From NCBI GenBank assembly GCA_905203795.1, contig CAJKXG010000089.1:1-5710 (forward strand): a DNA stretch of 5,710 nucleotides. Direction: 5' to 3'. The DNA comes from an uncultured Oscillospiraceae bacterium (GTDB lineage Bacteria > Bacillota > Clostridia > Oscillospirales > Acutalibacteraceae). The notes below the pieces were generated by a model. The model had not been told where the DNA came from and did no database searches. It was given only the letters and a program-made list of their open reading frames with translations. How positions within the stretch are numbered: position 1 is the first letter of the stretch; each line of letters opens with the position of its first letter. Of this stretch, positions 1 through 5,710 are shown in pieces. Position numbers and translations under genes: made by a program.

Positions 1-25
1 GAGACGCGGGAGGTATCCGCGTTTC
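1..25 (-). terminator. Possible hairpin after mrp, cut by the window edge
   Basis: Arms at 4-9 (ACGCGG) and 17-22 (CCGCGT) pair around a seven-base loop. Two outer pairs (1 with 25, 2 with 24) are possible across one mismatch on the minus strand. It lies 25 bases past the mrp stop, where a terminator would be expected, but any T-run would fall outside the window. On the plus strand the stem is followed by TTTCCCCTT, a poor T-tract, so the direction is uncertain. Confidence 0.35.
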
Positions 26-49
26 CCCTTGTGGTTTTATAACAGCCGT

Positions 50-874
50 TTACGCCTTGAGCAGCGCTTCCACCGCGTTCACGGCGGGATCAATGTCCTC
101 ACACACCACGCGCTCGATCTCACCGCTGTCGCACAGACGGGCGATATCCGCATTCATCGGCAGCTCCGCCAGCAGCGGCAGTCCCATCTCAACGGCGGAT
201 TTTTCAAAATCCGCCTGCTCGCCGAACAGGGCAATGCGTTTGCCGCAGTCGGGGCAGATGACACAGCTCATATTTTCCACCATGCCCAGCACGGGGATGT
301 TCAGCATTTCGGTCATCTTGTACGCCTTGCCGACCACCATCTGCACCAACGATTGCGGCGTGGTGACGATGACGGCGCCGTCCACCGGCACCGACTGATA
401 CACCGTCAGCGGCACATCGCCCGTGCCCGGCGGCATATCGATCAGCAGTACATCCAATTCGCCCCAGGCGACGTCCGTCCAAAACTGCGTGACCGCGCCC
501 GCCAGCACAGGACCGCGCCAGACGACCGGCTGATCCTCATGCTCCAGCAACAGGTTGATGGACATCACCTTGATGCCCATATGCGTTTCTTCCGGCAGGA
601 TGCCCAGTTCGTTGGCGCGCGCCTTGCGCGTGATGCCGAACGCTTTCGGGATGGACGGACCGGTGATGTCGGCGTCCAAAATGCCGACCTTGTAGCCGCG
701 CCGCGCCAGCATGACCGCCAGCAGCGCCGTGACAGAGGATTTGCCCACGCCGCCTTTGCCGCTGCCCACGGCAACCACTTTACGGATGGTGCTGTAGGCG
801 TTCAGCTGGGCGCGCGGGTCTCTTTCGGAGCAGCTTTCGGAGCAACTGCTGCAATCGTGGGTACATTCGCTCAT
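50..874 (-). CDS. mrp: Mrp/NBP35-type iron-sulfur cluster carrier ATPase
   Basis: This cytosolic P-loop NTPase of the MinD/Mrp (ApbC, NBP35) group is known in the family to bind and hand over 4Fe-4S clusters to target apoproteins, usually as a dimer. It has 274 residues. The deviant Walker A GKGGVGKSS (39-47) has the signature Lys40 and P-loop Lys45. The segment LDADITGPSIPKAFG (66-80) and Walker B LLIDMPPGTGD (143-153) follow. The cluster-bridging CPxC is Cys207-Cys210 within SCVICPDCGK, next to Cys204. The N-terminal MIP18/DUF59 domain of E. coli Mrp is absent. In its place is a short tail with four cysteines (4, 8, 11, 15; spacing Cx3Cx2Cx3C), recalling the N-terminal cluster site of Nbp35. 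From memory such tails are common in clostridial Mrp proteins. It sits 38 bases behind the importer genes on the same strand. The stop is TAA. The family assignment is firm; specific client proteins are unknown. Confidence 0.95.
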   Translation of the reverse strand: MSECTHDCSSCSESCSERDPRAQLNAYSTIRKVVAVGSGKGGVGKSSVTALLAVMLARRGYKVGILDADITGPSIPKAFGITRKARANELGILPEETHMGIKVMSINLLLEHEDQPVVWRGPVLAGAVTQFWTDVAWGELDVLLIDMPPGTGDVPLTVYQSVPVDGAVIVTTPQSLVQMVVGKAYKMTEMLNIPVLGMVENMSCVICPDCGKRIALFGEQADFEKSAVEMGLPLLAELPMNADIARLCDSGEIERVVCEDIDPAVNAVEALLKA

Positions 875-883
875 GGTAATCGA

Positions 884-890
884 CCTTTCT
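884..890 (-). promoter_or_regulatory. Ribosome binding site for the mrp-like gene
   Basis: AGAAAGG on the minus strand lies nine bases before the ATG at 874-872. It supports this start against an in-frame ATG at 1195, whose extra 107 residues would lie largely antiframe inside the permease gene. Confidence 0.75.
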
Positions 891-912
891 GAATTGATAT
901 GCGAGGAAAATG

Positions 913-1896
913 CTATCGCTCTTCGCGGAAATAGGCAGTGCCGAGACTGGCAGGGGGCTGTTCTTCGCGCTTTTTGCGCAGACTGGTGATCACCAGCACG
1001 ATGATTGTGACCAGATACGGCAGGATCTTGAAAATCTCCTGCGTGCTGCGGTTCAGCCCGGGAATATAGAGGTAGACGATATACAGCCCGCCGAACAGGA
1101 TCGAGCCGAGGATACCGATATTCGGCTTCCACAGCGCGAAGATCACCAGCGCGATGGCGAGCCAGCCGCGGTCGCCGAAACCGCCGTTGGTCCATGCGCC
1201 GCCCGTGTAGTCCATGACAAAATACAAGCCGCCGAGTCCGGCGATCGCGCCGCCGATGCAGGTGGACAGGTATTTATATCGCGTGACATTGATGCCGGCG
1301 GCATCGGCGGTGGCGGGGTTTTCCCCGACGGCGCGCAGATTCAGTCCGACGCGGGTGTGATTCAGCACCCAAGAGGCGATGAGCGAAATGATGATCGCCA
1401 GATACGCCAAAAAGCCGAAGGAGAGGAAGGTGCTACCGAACAAACCGAGCTTATCGGCAAAGGGGAGAGTCGCCTTGAAGCTTTTTCCCGTCTGGATCAG
1501 CGAGATCGAGCCGCCTTCGCCGAACAGGCTGGACAGCGAACCGCCGAAAAAGTTGCCGATACCGACGCCGAAGGTGGTCAACGCCAGACCGGTCACGTTC
1601 TGGTTGGCGCGCAGGGTGATGGTCAGGAAGCTATAGATCAGTGCCAGCAGCGCCGAACCGAGCAGAGAAGCCACAAACGGGATGAGAAATGCGAGAAACG
1701 CGTTCGGGTGGGCGGTGGAGCGCTCGTAGAAGAACGCGGCGATCACGCCGGAGATGCCGCCCATATACATGATGCCCGGAATACCGAGGTTTAAGTTGCC
1801 CGATTTTTCGGTGATGATCTCGCCGGTCGAACCATACAGCAGCGGAATTCCCTGAATGATGGCCTGTTTGATAAACATGCAGATGGTCGCGATCAT
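913..1896 (-). CDS. ABC importer permease, NupQ type (BPD_transp_2 / branched-chain permease family)
   Basis: This is the second, shorter membrane subunit of the importer, expected to pair with the preceding permease as a heterodimer. It has 327 residues, slightly above the roughly 300-320 usual for this subunit. Diagnostic segments are GEIITEKSGNLNLGIPG (25-41) after a first hydrophobic stretch, the cytoplasmic loop TRVGLNLRAVGENPATADAA (181-200) running into GINVTRYKY, and GDRGWLAIALVIFALWKPN (241-259). Hydrophobic helices lie near 40-56, 66-94, 101-118, 154-177, 210-227, 244-256, 261-279 and 290-306. The last 20 residues form a charged cytoplasmic tail ending YFREER. Its ATG overlaps the stop of the first permease. 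The gap to the next gene is 38 bases and I see no terminator in it, so transcription may continue into mrp. Confidence 0.95.
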   Translation of the reverse strand: MIATICMFIKQAIIQGIPLLYGSTGEIITEKSGNLNLGIPGIMYMGGISGVIAAFFYERSTAHPNAFLAFLIPFVASLLGSALLALIYSFLTITLRANQNVTGLALTTFGVGIGNFFGGSLSSLFGEGGSISLIQTGKSFKATLPFADKLGLFGSTFLSFGFLAYLAIIISLIASWVLNHTRVGLNLRAVGENPATADAAGINVTRYKYLSTCIGGAIAGLGGLYFVMDYTGGAWTNGGFGDRGWLAIALVIFALWKPNIGILGSILFGGLYIVYLYIPGLNRSTQEIFKILPYLVTIIVLVITSLRKKREEQPPASLGTAYFREER

Positions 1897-3002
1897 TTTG
1901 AACCCTCCCTCTTGACGCGGAAGTTGATCTTATAGTTCACAAAGAACTCGCAGCCGATGATGAAGAACAGGATGATGCCGGTGAGGATATCCGCCACACT
2001 TTCGTTGAGACGGAAGGTGGTGGCGATCGAACCGGCGCCGCATTGCAAAAAGACGATCAAGAAAGAGGTCAGCACCATGATGAACGGGTTGAACTTTGCC
2101 AGCCACGACACCATGATCGCCGTGAAGCCCTGTCCGCCGGCCGTATTGGTGGAGATCGTGTGATCCGTGCCCGCGACCAGCAGGCAGCCCGCCACACCGC
2201 ACAGCGCGCCGGACAGGATCATCGTGCGCATGATGACCTTTTTGACGTTGATGCCGATGTACCGCGCGGTATTCTCGCTTTCGCCCACGACCGCGATCTC
2301 ATAGCCCTGTTTGCTGTATTTCAGATAAATGTACATGACAACGGTCAGAATCAGCACGATGAGGATGTTGAGGAGATATTTTTGCCCGCCGATCGTCGGC
2401 AGCCAGCCGCCTTTTGTGGCGGAATTGATGATGCCGACCGTGTTGGAGCCTTTCGGGTTTTCCCAGAAGGTGATGGAGTAGGACACGAGCTGGATCGCCA
2501 CATAGTTCATCATCAGCGTGAACAGCGTCTCGTTGGTGCCCCAGTTGGCCTTGAAAAACGCCGGAATCAGCGCCCAGATGATGCCGCCGGCGATGCTGGC
2601 CAGCAAAATCACCAGCAGCAACAGCGGCGTCGGCAGCGAATTGCCGAAATAAATCATGCAGGCGGCGGTGAGCAGACCGCCCATCAGCACCTGTCCCTCC
2701 GCGCCGATGTTCCAGAAGCGCATCTTGAATGCGGGAGTCACCGCGAGGGCGATGCACAACAGCATGGCGGTTTTTTGCAGGGCAAACCAGATTTTCCGCT
2801 GCGTGCCGAAGGTGCCCTTAAACATCGCCACATAGACCTGCACCGGATTATAGCCGGTCAACAGGACGATCACCAGTGCGCAGACCACCAGCGCGAACAG
2901 GATCGCCACGACACGGACGAGCCACGATTTCCACCAGACCATGCTGTCGCGTTTGGTGATATGAATCAGCGGTTCGCGCGTTTGTTTTTTCGTCTGTGTC
3001 AT
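1893..3002 (-). CDS. ABC importer permease, NupP type (BPD_transp_2 / branched-chain permease family)
   Basis: This is one of the two membrane subunits that form the translocation path of the BMP-type importer. With the ATG at 3002 it is 369 residues long, typical for the larger permease of these systems. A basic cytoplasmic N-terminus (MTQTKKQTREPL) precedes a first hydrophobic helix at about 29-49. Further hydrophobic segments lie near 76-92, 99-118, 126-147, 158-178, 210-228, 262-278, 291-302, 306-325 and 337-355. Family motifs seen are RFWNIGAEGQ (95-104), the cytoplasmic loop GYEIAVVGESENTARYIGIN (233-252), which resembles the segment that contacts the ATPase, and GGQGFTAIMVSWL (289-301). 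The C-terminus is basic (RVKREGSK). It overlaps the upstream ATPase and the downstream permease by four bases each, so the three are coupled. The family assignment is firm; the transported solute is not readable from the sequence. Confidence 0.95.
   Translation of the reverse strand: MTQTKKQTREPLIHITKRDSMVWWKSWLVRVVAILFALVVCALVIVLLTGYNPVQVYVAMFKGTFGTQRKIWFALQKTAMLLCIALAVTPAFKMRFWNIGAEGQVLMGGLLTAACMIYFGNSLPTPLLLLVILLASIAGGIIWALIPAFFKANWGTNETLFTLMMNYVAIQLVSYSITFWENPKGSNTVGIINSATKGGWLPTIGGQKYLLNILIVLILTVVMYIYLKYSKQGYEIAVVGESENTARYIGINVKKVIMRTMILSGALCGVAGCLLVAGTDHTISTNTAGGQGFTAIMVSWLAKFNPFIMVLTSFLIVFLQCGAGSIATTFRLNESVADILTGIILFFIIGCEFFVNYKINFRVKREGSK
1904..1910 (-). promoter_or_regulatory. Ribosome binding site for the second permease
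   Basis: AGGGAGG on the minus strand, within the last codons of the first permease, lies seven bases before the ATG at 1896-1894. It supports this start and the four-base ATGA overlap. Confidence 0.8.
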
Positions 3003-4534
3003 TGCTCCGCACCTCCGTTCGATTTGGTCATCAGCAGACCGATTTCTTCTTTCGTGGCGGTTCGACCGTCCACGATACCGGTGACACGCCCCGAGCCGAT
3101 GACCATGATGCGGTCGCACAGCTCGATCAGCACGTCCAGATCCTCGCCCACAAAGATCACGGCGACGCCGTTTTCTTTTTGTTGATTGAGCAGGTGATAG
3201 ATCGTATACGAGGAGTTGATGTCCAGTCCGCGGACCGGATATGCCGCCATCAGCACGGTGGGCGATGCGGCGATCTCGCGCCCGACCAGTACCTTCTGCA
3301 CGTTGCCGCCGGAAAGACGGCGCACCGGCGTGTTGGCACTGGGGGTGACGACCTCCAGTTGTTCAATGATCTTGTCCGCCAGCGTTTTCGGGGCTTTCCG
3401 CTCGAGGAAAAGGGATTTTCCTTGGCGATAACTGCGCAGCATCATGTTGTCCACGATGTCCATATTGCCGACCAGCCCCATGCCGAGCCGATCCTCCGGC
3501 ACAAAGGAGAGACGAACCCCCAGCTCTCGAATCTGCAACGGGGTCTTGTCGCAAAGGTCGTCGGTGACGCCGGTTTTGGGGTCGTGATAGAGGATCTGCC
3601 CGTTTTCCAGATGCTGCAACCCCGCGATCGCTTCCAGCAATTCGCGCTGTCCGCTGCCCGCGATGCCCGCAATGCCCAAAATCTCTCCCGACCGCACGGT
3701 GAAGGACACGTCGTCCAGCAGCTTGATTCCCTCACGGTTCAGGCAACTGATATGCTGCACCTCCAACCGATCGACGGGATCAATCGGTTCGCTGCGGGCG
3801 ATGTTGAGACTGACTTTTTTGCCGACCATCATTTCGGTCAGCGCCATTTCGTCGGTGGCGGCGGTTTCCACCGTCCCGATGTATTCGCCTTTGCGCAGCA
3901 CCGCCACGCGATCGGACAGCGACAGCACCTCGTGCAGCTTATGCGTGATGATGATGATGGCTTTGCCGTCGTCTCGCATGCAGCGCAAAATGTCAAACAG
4001 TTTTTCGGTTTCCTGCGGCGTCAGCACCGCTGTCGGTTCGTCCAGAATCAGAATATCCGCACCGCGATAGAGCACCTTGATGATCTCCACCGTCTGTTTT
4101 TCCGATACCGACATGTCGAACACCTTTTTTTCGGGGTCGATCTCAAAGCCGTATCGCTCACAGATGGCGCGCACGCGGGCGACCGCTTTTTTCTTGTCGT
4201 AGCGCCCGTTTTCCTTCAGACCGAGCACGATGTTTTCCGTGGCGGTAAACACATCCACCAGCTTGAAATGCTGATGGATCATGCCGATCTTATAATCGAA
4301 TGCCTCTCGCGGCGAACGGATGACGACTTCCTGCCCGTCGATCAGAATACGACCTTCATCCGGAAAATAAATGCCGGAGATCATATTCATCAGGGTGGTT
4401 TTGCCGCTGCCGTTTTCACCGAGGATCGAAAGAATCTCGCCCTTGTGCACAGTCAGACTGATGTCTTTATTCGCTACGACATTGCCAAAGCGCTTGGTGA
4501 TGTGCTGCAATTCGATGGCTGCATGAACGCTCAC
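2999..4534 (-). CDS. ABC importer ATP-binding protein, tandem nucleotide-binding domains (NupO/BmpA-transporter type)
   Basis: This cytoplasmic ATPase powers the importer. Its 511 residues carry two fused nucleotide-binding domains, the usual size for the RbsA/NupO-like sugar and nucleoside group. Domain 1 (about 7-245) has Walker A GENGSGKTT (39-47), Q-loop Gln88, Walker B ILILDEP (161-167, catalytic Glu166) and switch His198. Its signature reads SVSEKQ (142-147), lacking the usual glycine. Domain 2 (about 256-505) has a degenerate Walker A, GIAGSGQRE (290-298, Gln296 instead of Lys), and a canonical signature LSGGN (407-411). Its Walker B region reads LMAAYPVRGLD (428-438), with no Asp-Glu pair, and Glu464 stands where the switch His would be. 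A degenerate second domain is normal for this family, so one composite ATP site probably does the hydrolysis. The TGA stop overlaps the ATG of the next permease (ATGA), giving translational coupling. It begins with GTG, unlike the other complete genes here, which use ATG. The nearest well-known relative is probably B. subtilis NupO (YufO); the substrate is not shown. Confidence 0.96.
   Translation of the reverse strand: MSVHAAIELQHITKRFGNVVANKDISLTVHKGEILSILGENGSGKTTLMNMISGIYFPDEGRILIDGQEVVIRSPREAFDYKIGMIHQHFKLVDVFTATENIVLGLKENGRYDKKKAVARVRAICERYGFEIDPEKKVFDMSVSEKQTVEIIKVLYRGADILILDEPTAVLTPQETEKLFDILRCMRDDGKAIIIITHKLHEVLSLSDRVAVLRKGEYIGTVETAATDEMALTEMMVGKKVSLNIARSEPIDPVDRLEVQHISCLNREGIKLLDDVSFTVRSGEILGIAGIAGSGQRELLEAIAGLQHLENGQILYHDPKTGVTDDLCDKTPLQIRELGVRLSFVPEDRLGMGLVGNMDIVDNMMLRSYRQGKSLFLERKAPKTLADKIIEQLEVVTPSANTPVRRLSGGNVQKVLVGREIAASPTVLMAAYPVRGLDINSSYTIYHLLNQQKENGVAVIFVGEDLDVLIELCDRIMVIGSGRVTGIVDGRTATKEEIGLLMTKSNGGAEQ
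3011..3016 (-). promoter_or_regulatory. Ribosome binding site inside the ATPase 3' end, fixes the start of the first permease
   Basis: GGAGGT on the minus strand lies eight bases before the ATG at 3002-3000 and is embedded in the last codons of the ATPase gene. It supports this start over an in-frame ATG at 3119, which would add 39 Arg/His-rich residues lying wholly within the ATPase gene. Confidence 0.85.
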
Positions 4535-4541
4535 GCTGTCT

Positions 4542-4547
4542 CCTCCT
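4542..4547 (-). promoter_or_regulatory. Ribosome binding site that fixes the GTG start of the ATPase gene
   Basis: A full AGGAGG on the minus strand lies seven bases before the GTG at 4534-4532. No in-frame ATG is nearby; the ATG at 4524-4522 is in another frame. The Shine-Dalgarno spacing therefore decides the GTG start. Confidence 0.85.
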
Positions 4548-4580
4548 CAGTCTCGAATAAAATACCTATCAACAAACAAG

Positions 4581-4613
4581 TTGCGGCGGAGCAACTGTGT
4601 GCTCCGCCGGCAA
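4581..4613 (-). terminator. Stem-loop between binding-protein and ATPase genes, possible partial terminator or mRNA stabiliser
   Basis: The arms at 4584-4593 and 4600-4609 are perfect inverted repeats (CGGCGGAGCA / TGCTCCGCCG) with a six-base loop. After one bulged base at 4610, three more pairs (4581-4583 with 4611-4613) extend the stem. In the transcribed direction the stem is followed by CTTGTTTGTTG, a T-rich but interrupted tail, so complete termination is doubtful. It begins about 15 bases after the binding-protein stop and ends well before the ATPase ribosome binding site. Such hairpins often let the binding protein be made in excess over the membrane subunits, through partial termination or protection of the upstream mRNA from 3' decay. 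That role is inferred; the hairpin itself is seen. Confidence 0.75.
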
Positions 4614-4628
4614 ACATACAGGGGTCAA

Positions 4629-5710
4629 TCAGTTTTCGGGGAAAACACCGGTGATGCCGTCCACCGCAAAGGCAAAGTACGGCGCCGAGCGCATTTCGGA
4701 TTCATGGAAATATCCGTCGAATACCGCATTGGTGTCCGGCTCGTATTTGTCATCCGGAATGACGTCCGCTTTGGTGCCTTCCGCCATCGGCTGACCGCCG
4801 ACCGTGAAGGTGGAGGTGTCGAACACGTGCAGCTCACCGGACGCCAGCTTCTCTTTCGCAGCGTCGATCGCTTCCTGCGTGCCCTTCGCAGCAACCTTCT
4901 CATTCAGCTCGGTCAGCAGGACGGCGCCCTCTTTCATGGTCGCGCAGTAGTCCGCTTCCACCGTCTTACCGTCGCGCGCCGCTTCGATGATCTTCTTCAT
5001 GTAGGGCTCCCACGAGATCTTGGAGGAGATCAGTGCGGTGTTCGGACCCATGGAAATGGTGTTGACATTATACGCCACGTTCGGCACACCGGCTTCTTCG
5101 CACGCCTTGGGAGCGCCTTCGGAGTCCGCATGCTGGCTGATCAGCTTGCAGCCGGCTTGGATCAGGGCGTTGGCCGCTTCTTTTTCGGCGGCGATGTCAA
5201 ACCAAGAGTTGGTGTATTTCACATCCATCGTGACGGTGGGGCAAACGGATTTGGCGCCCAGATAGAAGGAAGTGAAACCGGAGATCACTTCGGCATACGG
5301 GAACGCGCCGACATAGCCCATTTTGGCTTCTTCCGCGCTGAACGAACCGGCTTCGATCATCTCGTTGAGCTTCATGCCCGCGGCGATGCCCGCCAGATAA
5401 CGACCTTCATAGATCGAGGCAAACGCATTGTGGAAGTTCGGCAGATTCTTGGTCTGCGCGCTGGTGCCGGTCGCATGATAGAACTGCACGTTCTTGAATT
5501 CCTCGGCCGCCTGGATCATGTAAGGCTCATGACCGAAGCTGTCCGCAAAGACCACCGTGCAGCCGGAGTCCACCAGATCGGCGGCGGCTTGATAGCATTC
5601 ATCGGATTCCGGAATGTTGGTCTTGAACATGACCTGATCGTCGGTCATGCCGAGCGCTTTCTGAGCCGCTTTCGCAGCGTCCATAAAGTTCTTGTCGTAG
5701 GTGGAGTTCT
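4629..5710 (-). CDS. BMP family ABC transporter substrate-binding protein, 5'-partial
   Basis: This is the extracellular solute-binding subunit of a BMP/PnrA-type (nucleoside-type) ABC importer. In Gram-positive bacteria it is usually a lipoprotein anchored outside the membrane. The frame stays open to the right window edge (visible N-terminus reads NSTYDKNFMDAAK), so the Met codon at 5684 is internal and the true start lies outside. About 359 residues are visible. The lipoprotein signal and first beta strand of the fold are missing, and full-length members are roughly 370-420 residues. Family-like segments seen, numbered from the visible end, are VFADSFGHE (about 52-60), the block FASIYEGRYLAGIAAG (about 96-111), and KLISQHADSEGAPKACEEAGVP near the middle (about 187-208, the hinge/second-lobe region). 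The C-terminus ends GVFPEN with a TGA stop. The ATPase and two permeases of the same importer follow, which supports the call strongly. A purine or pyrimidine nucleoside substrate is inference only; related proteins with other ligands exist. Confidence 0.93.
   Translation of the reverse strand, partial: NSTYDKNFMDAAKAAQKALGMTDDQVMFKTNIPESDECYQAAADLVDSGCTVVFADSFGHEPYMIQAAEEFKNVQFYHATGTSAQTKNLPNFHNAFASIYEGRYLAGIAAGMKLNEMIEAGSFSAEEAKMGYVGAFPYAEVISGFTSFYLGAKSVCPTVTMDVKYTNSWFDIAAEKEAANALIQAGCKLISQHADSEGAPKACEEAGVPNVAYNVNTISMGPNTALISSKISWEPYMKKIIEAARDGKTVEADYCATMKEGAVLLTELNEKVAAKGTQEAIDAAKEKLASGELHVFDTSTFTVGGQPMAEGTKADVIPDDKYEPDTNAVFDGYFHESEMRSAPYFAFAVDGITGVFPEN

Noticed and set aside
875..912. Promoter for mrp in the gap after the second permease
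   Set aside because: Only a weak CATATCAAT element is seen and no matching -35, so I cannot support a promoter.
875..1195. N-terminal extension of the Mrp frame to the ATG at 1195
   Set aside because: The extra residues overlap the permease gene in another frame and look non-coding. The ATG at 874 has a Shine-Dalgarno nine bases upstream and begins the family-like Cys-rich tail.
29..1794. Plus-strand open frames opposite mrp (29-892) and the second permease (910-1794)
   Set aside because: Both mirror well-supported minus-strand genes and have the same shadow-like composition; no domain is recognisable.
3003..3119. N-terminal extension of the first permease to the ATG at 3119
   Set aside because: The 39 added residues are Arg/His-rich, lie within the ATPase gene and precede a better start with GGAGGT and an ATGA overlap.
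2043..3185. Long plus-strand open frame opposite the first permease
   Set aside because: Low-complexity His/Arg/Gln/Asp-rich translation antisense to a clear membrane protein gene, with no independent coding evidence.
4555..4570. AT-rich patch (TATTTTATT on the minus strand) as a promoter for the ATPase gene
   Set aside because: It is -10-like, but no acceptable -35 lies 16-18 bases upstream; the region there is the GC-rich stem.
2996..4654. Long plus-strand open frame opposite the ATPase gene (552 codons)
   Set aside because: Its translation is rich in His, Arg, Gln and Asp with no recognisable domain. It lies opposite a gene with all ABC ATPase motifs, so it is a shadow caused by GC-biased codons.

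Overview
This window is a stretch of bacterial chromosome with all genes on the minus strand, so it is read from right to left. By eye the sequence is GC-rich. The protein styles suggest a GC-rich Clostridia member (Bacillota, Oscillospiraceae/Ruminococcaceae-like): strong AGGAGG-type ribosome binding sites, a BMP-family nucleoside-type importer, and a short Mrp ATPase with a Cys-rich N-terminus. The taxonomic call is inference and I cannot refine it without a search.

Layout in transcription order: (1) the 3' part of a BMP/PnrA-type solute-binding protein gene (5710 to 4629, 5' end outside the window); (2) a 94-base gap with a strong stem-loop (4581-4613); (3) a double-domain ABC ATPase (4534 to 2999, GTG start); (4) a first membrane permease (3002 to 1893); (5) a second permease (1896 to 913); (6) a 38-base gap with a ribosome binding site; (7) an Mrp/NBP35-type Fe-S cluster carrier ATPase (874 to 50); (8) 49 bases holding a possible hairpin at the window edge. 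Genes 3/4 and 4/5 each overlap by four bases (ATGA), so the transporter core is translationally coupled.

Together genes 1-5 form one complete importer of the BMP-NupO-NupP-NupQ type (compare B. subtilis NupNOPQ, L. lactis BmpA-NupABC, S. mutans RnsABCD and Treponema PnrA). The binding protein captures the solute outside the membrane, the two permeases form the channel, and the tandem-domain ATPase drives transport. Purine or pyrimidine nucleosides are the best guess for the substrate, from family knowledge only. The Mrp gene lies close behind on the same strand and may be co-transcribed, but has no obvious functional link to the importer.

I see no mobile element, CRISPR array, tRNA or rRNA, and no convincing undescribed system. 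The points most worth a second look are the stem-loop between the binding-protein and ATPase genes, the asymmetric nucleotide sites of the ATPase, and the placement of mrp directly behind a nucleoside-type importer.
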